Below the pieces are notes generated by a model that was given only the letters and a program-made list of their open reading frames with translations, had not been told where the DNA came from and made no database searches. The position numbers and the translations under genes were made by a program. From positions 496,001 to 560,000 of the forward strand of contig CAVQEK010000013.1 in NCBI GenBank assembly GCA_963711495.1: a DNA stretch of 64,000 bases, in the 5' to 3' direction. This DNA is from CAVQEK01 sp963711495 (GTDB lineage Bacteria; Bacteroidota; Bacteroidia; Cytophagales; Cyclobacteriaceae). Below are positions 44,505-53,365 of the stretch, piece after piece (position 1 is the first letter of the stretch; every line of letters begins with the position of its first letter).

Positions 44505-45902
44505 TTAAGTCTCCTGGAGCATCTTATGCATAAAGCGCAGGATGATAAACTCGGCAGGCCGTACGGCTGCCAGTCCTATTTCCACAATCATGCGCCCCTC
44601 CCACACATCCAGTTCAGTCATGGTTTCTCCAAGTCCTACTTTTACAAAATAAGCTTCCCGGGTTGTAGTGCCCATCAGTGCCCCTGCTTTCCACTGTTGC
44701 GTCAGATAATTTTCAATCATGGATTTCACCCTGATCCAGGTATTGCGGTCATTGGGTTCAAACACGAATTGCTCAGTAGCATTTTTGGTCGATTCTTCTA
44801 CCATATTGAAGAATCGGCGAACCGAAATATACCGCCACTCATTATCATTGCCAGCCAGGGTGCGGGCTCCCCAAATAATGGCAGGTCCCCGGCCGGGGAA
44901 GGAACGGATCACGTCAATAGATTTGCCACTGGTAGTATCAACATTCAAGCTTTCCTGTGCTTTATGTGTTATGATGATCTCCGGCCGAATGGCAAAATCA
45001 ATTCCTACATTGGCGGGCGCTTTCCAGACCCCACGGGTGTTGTCAACTTCAGCATATTTTCCTACCACCGGAGAAGAAGCGGGCAGCAGCATTTCAATGT
45101 CGTTTATTGCTCCCTTTGCCATGAAATAGAAGGCATTATTCTTCGATTTCAATTCTGTGAGCGTGCCGCTGAGTGAACTGTCTCCAACACCCACGATTTG
45201 AACAGCGTCTTCATCGTCATAAACATAGTCAAGCCTGGTGAAAATCCTGGGATAATATACTGCGCCATATTTGGTGGTATCAATGGTGCCGAAATCAAAA
45301 TCGCGTAATACCTGTATATTATCCACTGTCACATCCGGATCTATAAATACATCCATCACGACAAAGCGGTCTTTGAGGTCCGCGGCCTGATCCAGCGCTT
45401 CTTTATTCAAAGCGTAGTAATTGCCAGCGAGGCTCATGTTCAGCCCATCGGGGAAAAGGATCAAAGTTACTTCATCGATCTTTGCTATTTCCGCAAGGCC
45501 ACCCTGCAAAGCAGCTTGATCGATAACTCCCTGACCGCTGTAATCTCCCACAGAAACAATGTAGCAAGGTCCACCGCCATTGATGAAGAACATCTGCAAA
45601 GAGTAATACATCAAATAAGCTGAGGGGGAATCCACCTTGCCTTGCACATCAATCTTATTTGATTGACTTGTATCAATAGTAACCACAATGGACGTTTCTG
45701 GTAAAGGACCACCAAAATACTGCTCGTAATCCAGCATTGAAGTGATGCGTCTGGGTTTATTGATCAAATCTCCGGCTTCTTTCAACTGGGCCTTTTCCGT
45801 GTATCCAATAAATGCCGGAATCGCTGTCTCAACAGATGCAATAGAGGGGGGAAGTTTGGGAATCTCCTCTATGTAGACTCCTGGGGTTTTGTAAGTTTGC
45901 AT
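44505..45902 (-). CDS. eCIS contractile sheath protein
   Basis: 465 aa, a phage-tail-sheath family protein: YKTPGVYIEEIPKLPPSIAS is the classic sheath start, FINGGGPCYIVSVGDYSG and IIWGARTLAGNDNEWRYISV are conserved core blocks, and the C-terminus FIILRFMHKMLQE forms the arm that links subunits. This is the only sheath gene in the locus, whereas Afp and PVC have three, so a single subunit probably builds the whole sheath. Confidence 0.96.
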   Translation of the reverse strand: MQTYKTPGVYIEEIPKLPPSIASVETAIPAFIGYTEKAQLKEAGDLINKPRRITSMLDYEQYFGGPLPETSIVVTIDTSQSNKIDVQGKVDSPSAYLMYYSLQMFFINGGGPCYIVSVGDYSGQGVIDQAALQGGLAEIAKIDEVTLILFPDGLNMSLAGNYYALNKEALDQAADLKDRFVVMDVFIDPDVTVDNIQVLRDFDFGTIDTTKYGAVYYPRIFTRLDYVYDDEDAVQIVGVGDSSLSGTLTELKSKNNAFYFMAKGAINDIEMLLPASSPVVGKYAEVDNTRGVWKAPANVGIDFAIRPEIIITHKAQESLNVDTTSGKSIDVIRSFPGRGPAIIWGARTLAGNDNEWRYISVRRFFNMVEESTKNATEQFVFEPNDRNTWIRVKSMIENYLTQQWKAGALMGTTTREAYFVKVGLGETMTELDVWEGRMIVEIGLAAVRPAEFIILRFMHKMLQET

Positions 45903-45930
45903 ATTTTACATTTTTAAAATTCAGTTGATG

Positions 45931-47199
45931 CTATATATCTTCAGCGATCAAGTCCTTTATTTTTGACGAGTAAATGTCGGAATATATCCTGCCGTCATTT
46001 TCCGGTCTCAGGGAAACGCCCCGGGGATTGGGCAGGTAAATCCGTTCTATTGCCGGATCAGTTTTTTGAAATCTGATCGGGAAAAAAGTCAGCGGCATAG
46101 GATCGATGGTCAATAACTTGCCATTCACTGCTTTCAGATAGGGATCTGTCTTTGGAGTTACTTTGAAGGGTTTACCATCTTCCGACAGATAACGCCAGTA
46201 AGCAATCCTGTTTTTCAAACGAACCTCAAATACCGGAGCAGGATTTCTGAGGCTTCCATCGGCCTCGAGTAAACGATAGATAGAATCGTTCTGATTGACC
46301 TGAATGACTCCTAAATTCCCTGAATTGTACAGCAAGTCATTCAGGTAGACCTTTCTGTGGTCCTCAAAATTATTATTTCCTATGACATCGAGTGTGAATA
46401 GTCCATCTTCGATTTCCACATTGGGATCATCGGTCGTCATGAAATCAAGAGATACCCGATCAATATTGGCTGTCTGATCTATATCTATGCTTTTAAGCGC
46501 AGTTCCATCGGAGGACCTCAATGTGAACGAAACACTTGTCACCTGACTTTCCCCCGGAAAAGTGTAATAAAACCGTTTGGGCAGTAGTATACGGTCACCG
46601 TCGTGTACCAAACCAATTCCGTCTACTTTCCTCCACTTTGAAGGGTCCTGGCTATTGGCCTTTTCTATTGCTTCCATTACGTCTCCGCCAATTACCGCCA
46701 ATTCACCCATTTCATAATTGTGATTGTTCTGAAACGGTGCAACCGGTGATGCCAACGAGGGGAAGGTTTTATTCCCTTCCGGATCTGTATTGGTTAAATA
46801 ATAAATGCCGGCGACCGGGCTACTCAAACGATAGTTGGTAGTATTGCGAAAAGCAAAATCTTTAATTCCGATGTTAAAAGTAAAATTCAGGGTTTCGTCA
46901 AAAGGCACAAATGGCATAAAAAGGTTGTTTACAGGTCTTACCCTCATGGCCACTAAAAATCCGGTACGCAATGGCACAAAGCGAATGTGGTATCCCGAGA
47001 AAACATTTTTACTCTCTTCCGACGGTGCTATGGTTAAGTTCCTCCAGACATTGTACTCGCCATAGAATAATTCTCTTTGAAGAATGTCATTTCTCTGCTG
47101 CTCACTCAAAGCAAAGAATTCCAACGGAGTACCATCCGTGAGGTAATATGCATGCAGTATGCGAACTTCAAATAGTTTTCTATAATAGATGGTAGCCAT
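45931..47199 (-). CDS. Unknown 422-aa protein between cap and sheath genes
   Basis: No family recognised. The sequence is beta-rich throughout with few long helices: the start reads ATIYYRKLFEVRILHAYYLT, then DFAFRNTTNYRLSSPVAGIY, SQVTSVSFTLRSSDG and FEVRLKNRIAYWRYLSEDGK. A LysM-like stretch (MGELAVIGGDVMEAIEKANS, near 165-190) cannot be ruled out. The C-terminus (FLPNPRGVSLRPENDGRIYS-like region) is Pro/Arg/Asp-rich. It lies 4 bp after the DUF4255 gene and 28 bp before the sheath gene. Candidate roles are a sheath-end, cap or surface component. Confidence 0.65.
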   Translation of the reverse strand: MATIYYRKLFEVRILHAYYLTDGTPLEFFALSEQQRNDILQRELFYGEYNVWRNLTIAPSEESKNVFSGYHIRFVPLRTGFLVAMRVRPVNNLFMPFVPFDETLNFTFNIGIKDFAFRNTTNYRLSSPVAGIYYLTNTDPEGNKTFPSLASPVAPFQNNHNYEMGELAVIGGDVMEAIEKANSQDPSKWRKVDGIGLVHDGDRILLPKRFYYTFPGESQVTSVSFTLRSSDGTALKSIDIDQTANIDRVSLDFMTTDDPNVEIEDGLFTLDVIGNNNFEDHRKVYLNDLLYNSGNLGVIQVNQNDSIYRLLEADGSLRNPAPVFEVRLKNRIAYWRYLSEDGKPFKVTPKTDPYLKAVNGKLLTIDPMPLTFFPIRFQKTDPAIERIYLPNPRGVSLRPENDGRIYSDIYSSKIKDLIAEDI

Positions 47200-47202
47200 A
47201 GA

Positions 47203-47808
47203 CTAACAGTTCTGGTCGGCGCTTTTGAGATTTTGCTGAATTTCTTCGATAAGCGGCCCTTCCTGGTATATCTTTTTCTCTTGCATTTTCACAAGACGGG
47301 CTTTATACATTACAAAAGGAATTTGTTTCCCCCCCAATGATCCCCACAAATGATTGATCTGTTCGAAAGTGAGCGTGTACAATTCCATGGTCAAATACAA
47401 TGAAACATCATCGGGATTCAGCGGGTCCAAGCCGTCGGGCAGAGGCTTGGCGCTTCTTACATCAAAATATTTCCGAAACTGGAAGAATTCGATCACACTT
47501 CCCAGCCGGATCAGCGCCGTATCGTAAGCCTGGGGATAATGGGCTGTGACAAGCAGGTAGAGGTTTAGATAAACTGGGCGTTCAGTATATTGTACCCCAC
47601 CAGCGTCTTTATAAAAACTCCTTCCGTTTTTAAGGGTACCCTCCTCTTCAAGATTCACCAAGCTTATGACAATCTTGTCCCGGATGCTATTTTGATCCGG
47701 CGCTTCATTGAAAGCAATATTGCCCAGCACCACTTCGTCTGGGCCGGCAATGGGCTGGATAAATTGGCTGAGTTGACTCTGAATGAGATTTATAGCTTTA
47801 TAAATCAT
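47203..47808 (-). CDS. DUF4255 protein, eCIS tube terminator (Afp16-like)
   Basis: 201 aa with the DUF4255 layout: an N-terminal helix (MIYKAINLIQSQLSQFIQPI), the strand DKIVISLVNLEEEGTLKNGR, VYLNLYLLVTAHYPQAYDTA, and QFRKYFDVRSAKPLPDGLDP. Proteins of this family (Afp16/PVC16) end the tube and sheath and set particle length. It is the first gene of the leftward eCIS operon, and its ATG lies inside a 31-bp palindrome. Confidence 0.92.
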   Translation of the reverse strand: MIYKAINLIQSQLSQFIQPIAGPDEVVLGNIAFNEAPDQNSIRDKIVISLVNLEEEGTLKNGRSFYKDAGGVQYTERPVYLNLYLLVTAHYPQAYDTALIRLGSVIEFFQFRKYFDVRSAKPLPDGLDPLNPDDVSLYLTMELYTLTFEQINHLWGSLGGKQIPFVMYKARLVKMQEKKIYQEGPLIEEIQQNLKSADQNC

Positions 47809-47831
47809 TAAATCACGTGATTAATGATTTA
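47801..47831. promoter_or_regulatory. 31-bp palindrome over the start codon of the first eCIS gene
   Basis: The sequence TAAATCATTA, one extra A, ATCACGTGAT, TAATGATTTA is self-complementary except for the single A. The start codon of the DUF4255 gene (47806-47808) is inside one arm. It could be an operator for a dimeric regulator, or, as RNA, a hairpin that hides the start codon. The role is inferred. Confidence 0.65.
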
Positions 47832-47934
47832 AGTTGAAAAAATTTGTGGCTTAGTTAAAGGAAGATATTCGGTGGCAGTTGAAGTGGTTTAACGACGCCA
47901 AAAAAGTCAATCAACTAAAAATCAGGTCGTTAAT

Positions 47935-49347
47935 CTAAACAAAAGTTGAAAACTTGAACTGCCCGGTCTTATTTAAAATCCATTTTGGTATGTTGATGAG
48001 CTCGTACCCCAGCGGACTCCAATAAAGGTTGGGAGAAGATCCTTTCAATTTGCTGAAAGTGTCGAGTTCTTTTTTTACCAGCAAATCATAGTCGAAGCCC
48101 ATTCTGATCAAAGATTGAAGCAGGTGAAAAACGATCTTCACGCGATCGGTCACTTTTGAGCTTATGGTCGATAGTTTTTTGCGCAAACTGTCAAGCCGGT
48201 ATTCATACCACTCATAATCTTCAACTTCGAGAATGGTGAGCAATTCCAGGAATCTCGGGCTTAGATTCCAGTTCGGGTTTTCGCTATATTTCACATCCCA
48301 GTCGGAAAGTATTTTGTTTACGCTCTTATAATTCCTTTCTGCAAATTTAAGCGTGGCTTTAAATAAAATCCATTTGTTCATTAAGATATTGTCCAACTCG
48401 CGGTTTTGCGTCGCCTGAAAATAAACTTCTTCGGCTTCTTCAAAGCATTCGTTTCTCAGATAGGTGAAAAATAAAATGATCAAAGCATTGTTGTGATCCT
48501 GCGATCCGGGAGATAACTTCAAGCAAGCTTTTTTAACATAAGTTACCGATTCGTCGTACTCTCCCAAATGAAGCATGATCTCCGCCAGTATCTTATGTAA
48601 CCTGGACTCTTTTTCATCCGAGTTGATGAGGCGCTCCTGGTCCAAAAAATTTAAAAGATCCAACGCCCTCTGTTTCGCCATTCTAAATTCACATTGCCGG
48701 CATAAATTCTCGATATTTAAGAGCTCACGCCAGTATTGCGTTCTTTTAAAATTACAATCCACTGTATTTTCCCGCGCCACTGAAATATTAAAATGCCGGT
48801 TTCCAAATAAATAATCTTCCTTGGCTTTGAGTAGATTTTGATAACTATGCAATGATCTTTCAAATTGGTAGTAATAGTTTTGCTGGTCGGCTTTTTGATA
48901 ATATTTGCTGAGTATGTCAAACGAAGCGAGGTTAATGTCCGGAAATTCATATTTTTCGGCGAGTTTAGTGGTCCGCTTCAGCAACATAAACCCTTCCGCA
49001 TGTAGCCCTCTCTCCAGCAAAATTTCACACTGCATCAAAGATTTTTTACATTCCAATTCCTGATTGCATTTTTTAGATATGTGATCATCCATAGAAATAA
49101 TCATAATAATATTAAGAATATCTTTTGAGAGCTGTTTTTTAAGATGGCTTAAAGCAGATCGTGCATTTTTTGTGCCTACATAAATTTTCTTTAATGCATC
49201 ATTGTTGTTCTTAATCTGACCTGAAACAATGAGCTTAAACAACTTGTATCGCTTACCTTCTTCAAGCGATCTTATTTTGAAATAGACTTGTATGAATTGG
49301 ATTTCGGCAGTGGTAAGCCCTTGAATAAGTCTTATTAAACTTTCCAT
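47935..49347 (-). CDS. TPR-like helical protein upstream of the eCIS operon
   Basis: 470 aa made of helix pairs with spacing like tetratricopeptide repeats (KLFKLIVSGQIKNNNDALKK, LHKILAEIMLHLGEYDESVT, ALIILFFTYLRNECFEEAEE). No signal peptide or catalytic motif. It is on the same strand as the eCIS genes but separated by 126 bp, including the palindrome. It may be a regulator or assembly factor; similar TPR-like genes flank other Bacteroidota loci with no known role. Function unknown. Confidence 0.65.
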   Translation of the reverse strand: MESLIRLIQGLTTAEIQFIQVYFKIRSLEEGKRYKLFKLIVSGQIKNNNDALKKIYVGTKNARSALSHLKKQLSKDILNIIMIISMDDHISKKCNQELECKKSLMQCEILLERGLHAEGFMLLKRTTKLAEKYEFPDINLASFDILSKYYQKADQQNYYYQFERSLHSYQNLLKAKEDYLFGNRHFNISVARENTVDCNFKRTQYWRELLNIENLCRQCEFRMAKQRALDLLNFLDQERLINSDEKESRLHKILAEIMLHLGEYDESVTYVKKACLKLSPGSQDHNNALIILFFTYLRNECFEEAEEVYFQATQNRELDNILMNKWILFKATLKFAERNYKSVNKILSDWDVKYSENPNWNLSPRFLELLTILEVEDYEWYEYRLDSLRKKLSTISSKVTDRVKIVFHLLQSLIRMGFDYDLLVKKELDTFSKLKGSSPNLYWSPLGYELINIPKWILNKTGQFKFSTFV

Positions 49348-49702
49348 GGCGGGTTTGGTTGAGGGTTGATAAAATTGGTTGTTGCTTAAACGAGGTTCAG
49401 ATATGACTGGTATAATTTAGTGATTTTTTATGAAAAATGTAACCTTACTTATTCAAATAATTAGTTAATTGATTTTCTAAGGTGTAAAATTTTATTGTAT
49501 CCTTATGAGATTGCAAAATCCAATCTCATTGAATACCCTATTCTGGCATGGTTGACCTTTTAAAAAATGATGGACAATAATCCGACTACTGCTATGGAAA
49601 ATCCGATAATGGACGGAAGATTCCTGGACATTAGAGGAAAGCCTCGTTCGTAAATCACAGTCATTAGCCAGCCAGCTGTCCATTGTGCAAACATCCCGAA
49701 TA
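49348..49702. other. Intergenic region with a 9-bp-stem hairpin
   Basis: 355 bp without a supported gene. At 49505-49529 there is a perfect inverted repeat (ATGAGATTG, 7-nt loop, CAATCTCAT). No T-run follows on either strand, so it is not a standard terminator; it may be the end of a mobile fragment. A promoter for the TPR-like gene should lie here, but no convincing -7/-33 pair was seen. Confidence 0.4.
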
Positions 49703-50334
49703 TTATATTAAAGGTATAGGAGAATATATCTCAGCACCATTTCCCCATTGCGAAACGAGATAGGGCAACAGCCGGGTGAAGCAGATGAAAAATGTAATAT
49801 TGCAGGCAATGTACTGAAAAATAATCATTGTCGGGGAAGTCAATATCCCGGCAAGTGGCAACTTCTTTTCAAGAACTTCATCCTTTGTGATACCTTTTTC
49901 AATATATTCCACCTCAAGTTCATTCATATTCTTATGCCCCCTTGGTCTGTCTTTAAACCACAATGCCCAGATCATCACCTAAATAACTGTTACAGCGCCA
50001 TTGACGAAGAATGTTGCCCGCCATCCTATCAGCCGGATCAAAAAAGGCAAAATGAATAGCGACAAGGCTGCACCTACTCTTGCCCGGAGTGAAATATCCT
50101 GTTAGCCAGGCCCCGTTCTTTGGCGGGCACCCAGTTGTAGAATGCTCTTGTAGCCCTGGGAAAGGCCCCCGTTTCTCTTACCCCAAACAGGAAACGGATC
50201 ACCAGCATTGAAACCGCATTCCAAGCCGACCAAGCATTTCCAATAAAATAATTTAAAGTAACTTTCGCGTGAACATCAAAAAAATCAATATTAACTTCAT
50301 TAGCAATTTTGATTGTGGTTTGAAGTCTTTCCAA
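49703..50334 (-). pseudogene. Broken MFS (ACS family-like) transporter
   Basis: Two frames on the minus strand belong to one MFS transporter of the hexuronate/anion-cation-symporter type. The first is NAVSMLVIRFLFGVRETGAF ... WVPAKERGLANRIFHSG (about 50090-50225); the second is MIWALWFKDRPRGHKNMNEL through FFICFTRLLPYLVS (49715-49978). Between them IGWRATFFVNGAVTVI is readable in the second frame before a stop. The first frame begins with unrelated residues (ERLQTTIKIANEVNIDFFDV), so the N-terminal part was replaced or lost, and the C-terminal half is missing. Stop codons, a frameshift at a T7 run and both truncations make it a pseudogene, consistent with decay in this region. Confidence 0.75.
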
Positions 50335-50811
50335 ATCATTTTTTTCTCTTGATGATTCAAAAGAGACCCAATAATATCAAGAATTTCTTTTGGTTGCTTT
50401 GATGATAAACCTATAGACTCCATGAGTTAAGTTAAAGTAATCCCGTTTCTTTTTCGGTTAGGTTGCACCAAACTACTTTGTAATTAGGAGTAGTAACTTT
50501 ATAATAGTTTTGACCTGGAAAGTTAATCAATTTGGCTGAAAGTGGCATAGTGAGATCATAAAGACCTAGTTTTCATGTCTCAAAAAAAATAAAAATATAA
50601 AACACTTACCATCAATCACTTCCAAGGGGTACCGGTAACCCTGTGATGGGATAGAATAATTCATTCGGTTTTATTTTACAAACAGAAGTTTAGAGAAATA
50701 ATCGGAAATAGTAGTAGCCAGTAGGATGAACATGACAGAACACAGACAGTGAAGTTCCGGGCTTATCTAAATTTATTTAATCGATCAGGAAACCATAAAA
50801 TTTGTGAACTC
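50335..50811. other. Region with no supported gene
   Basis: The minus-strand sequence 50334-50423 can be read as MESIGLSSKQPKEILDIIGS and joins, through a frameshift, the foreign start of the MFS pseudogene; it may be the remnant of another small gene. The rest of the stretch is AT-rich with no clear motif. Confidence 0.35.
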
Positions 50812-51021
50812 ATGGCAGGTAACAAAGTCGAAGTAAAACCCTATAATCTCAAAGAACTAGCCAATCTTCACCAAGTTAGCTACAAGACCTTCAAAAGATG
50901 GATCGACCACTTTAAAGATGAACTCGGCGAAAAATACGGCAATCACTACACAGTCCACCAAGTCAGGATCATTTTTAAGAAGCTGGGATTGCCGGGATTT
51001 GTGGAGGATGGACCGTTGTGA
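50812..51021 (+). CDS. Small HTH-type protein
   Basis: 69 aa from the internal ATG (MAGNKVEVKPYNLKELANLH ...). A GTG start at 50749 would add 21 residues, but the ATG version begins where homologue-like similarity starts. The segment LKELANLHQVSYKTFKRWID reads as a helix-turn-helix, and YTVHQVRIIFKKLGLPG follows as a second helix. Small proteins of this kind are common in Bacteroidota mobile regions. DNA binding is inferred from the HTH; targets are unknown. Confidence 0.6.
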   Translation: MAGNKVEVKPYNLKELANLHQVSYKTFKRWIDHFKDELGEKYGNHYTVHQVRIIFKKLGLPGFVEDGPL

Positions 51022-51289
51022 CCTCTCAGTTTTTTACCATCTTCCTTTTCCTTATATGACGTCCACAATGTTTCTGTTCTGATTGCTAGCCTCATTCACA
51101 TAATTTTTGGTTGAATATTGGTAGATTTATGAAGGTTTGCTGCTCTTACTATCGATGAGCAGTGCTGTCAAAATTAGTCTACAACGTTATTTAAGAAAAA
51201 CTTAATAGACGAAAAGGTACACTCTCTTTCAACTTTCTATTGAAGAAGCAGGTAAATGTTTAATACACTACAATTCAATCCTCAGCTAA
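51022..51289. other. Non-coding or fully decayed stretch
   Basis: No gene is supported. It leads without a border into the remnants at 51290-51731. Confidence 0.35.
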
Positions 51290-51731
51290 TTTCAGGAAAT
51301 AGAAATAAATGAAAACTACCTCCAAAAAGCTGGGTATTTTAATCATAAAATAAAAATCCAGGAATCATTAAAACTGGAATTGGCAGCATTACTTTTATTC
51401 AAACGTGGTGGGCATAAAATAAGTGACCTTTTGAAAAGCTTGGAAAAGGAACAAAAATCCGTGTGTTCTCGGAATGACAAAAAAAATGAAAGCTTGTATG
51501 TTGATCTAAATGATAAGGATTTTTTTCTCCACTAGAATCAATTTCTAAATATGATGAAGATATAGCAAAAATAGCCTAAATAAGAATAAAGATGCGGCAA
51601 CATTTTCCTCGAGAGCCTTAAAAAACATGGATGAAATGAAATTCTCTGCAAGAGAGTTAAAAAGAATATTAAGTGACCCAAAATTAAAAGCTGAATACAA
51701 AAACAAAATTGATCAATGGATCAATGACTAA
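51290..51731 (+). pseudogene. Fragments of an unrecognised lysine-rich gene
   Basis: An open frame without a start codon (51290-51535) encodes about 80 residues such as QKAGYFNHKIKIQESLKLEL and LLFKRGGHKISDLLKSLEKE. It is followed, after frameshifts, by a 34-residue frame at 51627-51731 (MDEMKFSARELKRILSDPKL ...). Shared strand, composition and the continuing pattern (SKYDEDIAKIA between them) suggest one former gene of ~145 codons. The family is not recognised. Confidence 0.45.
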
Positions 51732-51832
51732 AAATGATAGATTATCATGCAAAAAATTGGTTCAGGATTGTCGAAATCTTCTTATATAGAAAAATATTGA
51801 GATTTAATCGAGTTTAGGGATGTGACCTGTTG

Positions 51833-51866
51833 AAAAAAAATTCTGGAACCTGAGAAGGTTCCAGAA
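51833..51866 (-). terminator. Rho-independent terminator of the HTH/excisionase-like gene
   Basis: A perfect 11-bp stem (TTCTGGAACCT / AGGTTCCAGAA, 51841-51866) with a 4-nt loop, followed in the minus-strand transcript by eight U residues (A-run 51833-51840). It lies 60 bp beyond the stop of the 51926-52222 gene. Confidence 0.9.
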
Positions 51867-51925
51867 CATAGACAGACTCACCATCAGGGCTCATAGGGGA
51901 ACTTACCTGATATTTTTTGGAATTT

Positions 51926-52222
51926 TTAGCTTCTGAATCTTGCTTTTAGGCGGTGATGAACCCGGTTTTCGGCGAGCATCTTTTTGATATCATCATAATC
52001 GTAATAAACCACTCCACCAATTTTGGTATAAGGCAACGTCCCATTCACACGCATGTTTTGGAGGGTGCCTGGAGAAATGCTCAACATCTTCCTAACATCG
52101 GCAGATTTCAGCCACTTCTTAGAGGGTTGCCCATTAAGGTTTTTAATAAGCCGCTCGATTTCATCTAACAGCTCGCGTTTAAATTTTTGCAAGTCGTCAG
52201 GGGTTATAATATTTGCTGCCAT
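51926..52222 (-). CDS. Excisionase-like HTH (MerR-type) protein
   Basis: 98 aa. The core SKKWLKSADVRKMLSISPGT followed by LQNMRVNGTLPYTKIGGVVY is the helix-turn-helix-plus-wing found in Bacteroidota 'helix-turn-helix domain' proteins next to integrases, which act as excisionases or regulators of mobile elements. It lies just downstream of the broken tyrosine integrase and has its own strong terminator. It appears intact although the integrase is not. Confidence 0.85.
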   Translation of the reverse strand: MAANIITPDDLQKFKRELLDEIERLIKNLNGQPSKKWLKSADVRKMLSISPGTLQNMRVNGTLPYTKIGGVVYYDYDDIKKMLAENRVHHRLKARFRS

Positions 52223-52518
52223 ATTTTTTTACATTGCTCCTTACAAGGTTGACCAATGCCAACATCATACTTTCGCTGTATGACGCAGTCCGGTCAATCT
52301 TTTACTGTTTTTCCTGAAAGTTCATTGGTTTTGCCTATTCTGCCCGCCTGATTTTGTGCTCATTGTGTACAAGTTTATGTCTCAGCATATCCATGTCCTC
52401 GCCCAGCTTCTTTTCAATCACCTTTGCATAGACCTGTGTGGTGGATATTTTAGTGTGTCCCAACATTTTGCTGACAGATTCAATAGGTACACCATTAGTC
52501 AGAGTAACCGTAGTCGCA

Positions 52519-52526
52519 AACGTATG
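52519..52526. repeat. Target-site duplication of the IS21 element, left copy
   Basis: AACGTATG here and at 55080-55087 flank the element as direct 8-bp repeats. The shared bases extend to CAAACGTATG, but the two leading bases belong to the element end or match by chance. The size fits the 4-8 bp usual for IS21. Confidence 0.88.
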
Positions 52527-52618
52527 TGACTATTTCACTGAAGTTGACCCAGGTGTTTCAGTATAAATTGACCCACCCCCTCACCGGTGGATCTGGTGGC
52601 TAAGTTACCGATAAAATT

Positions 52619-53344
52619 TTAATCATTATGCCGGAGAGACTTTCCTTTTAAATCTAACCGGTGCGCATGGGCAGTAAGTCTGTCCAAAATGGCGTCAGCC
52701 AAGGAAGGATCTGTCAGGTACTCATGCCATTTGGCCACCGGAAGTTGTGAGGCAACCAGGGTTGCTTTTTTTCTATACCGGTCTTCCAATATTTGCAATA
52801 ATGCGAGCCGGGTATCGGCATTGAGTGGTTGCAATCCAAAATCATCCAGGATGAGCAACCAGGTTTTTTCTATCTGGTTGAGTAGCTTAATAAAGGTTCC
52901 GTCCAGTTTGGCCAGTGTCACTTTTTCAACAAAGCGGTTCATGTTCAGATAAAGGGTTTTGTATCCCATCAGGCAGGCCTGATGCCCCAGGGCGCAAGCC
53001 AGAAAACTTTTTCCCACACCAGTGGCACCGCACAGAAGAATATTTTCAGCTCTTTCTATCCAGGAGCAATCGGCCAGCAGGCCGAGTTGCTGCCGGGTCA
53101 GGTTGCGTTCTGTTGAGCATTTTACTTCTTCAAGCAAAGCTGCATACCGGAGCTTGCTGAGTCTGAGGTACATTTCGGTGCGTTTGAAGCGCTTGTTTTC
53201 CAGTTCTTGTTGTACAAGCTGGGCCAGCAGTTCATGAGCTTCCGGTTGGCTGTTTACCGGCAGGGACAACACGGCCTGATAGCCGCGCGCCATACCGTGC
53301 AATTTGAGTTCCCGGAGTTGTTCCAGGGTAGCTTCTGTGTTCAT
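52619..53344 (-). CDS. istB: IstB-type transposition helper ATPase
   Basis: 241 aa, full length for IstB. Walker A is LLCGATGVGKSFLACALGHQ, Walker B is WLLILDDFGLQPLN, and the C-terminal RKKATLVASQLPVAKWHEYL carries the sensor Ser/Gln of the DnaC-like AAA+ group. IstB binds DNA, selects the target and activates the IstA transposase. It follows istA by 21 bp. Confidence 0.96.
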   Translation of the reverse strand: MNTEATLEQLRELKLHGMARGYQAVLSLPVNSQPEAHELLAQLVQQELENKRFKRTEMYLRLSKLRYAALLEEVKCSTERNLTRQQLGLLADCSWIERAENILLCGATGVGKSFLACALGHQACLMGYKTLYLNMNRFVEKVTLAKLDGTFIKLLNQIEKTWLLILDDFGLQPLNADTRLALLQILEDRYRKKATLVASQLPVAKWHEYLTDPSLADAILDRLTAHAHRLDLKGKSLRHND

Positions 53345-53365
53345 GTTAATTTGTATTTATTTGGG

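Noticed and set aside
14084..47808. Prophage or R-type pyocin
   Set aside because: No capsid, portal, terminase, holin or lysin genes; DUF4157, DUF4255, DUF5908 and the AAA+ ATPase are markers of eCIS.
14084..47808. Type VI secretion system (subtype iv)
   Set aside because: No TssJLM- or TssK-like gene; the only membrane protein is a small three-helix one.
49492..49683. Minus-strand 63-codon frame
   Set aside because: It overlaps the hairpin region, has no start context and no family resemblance.
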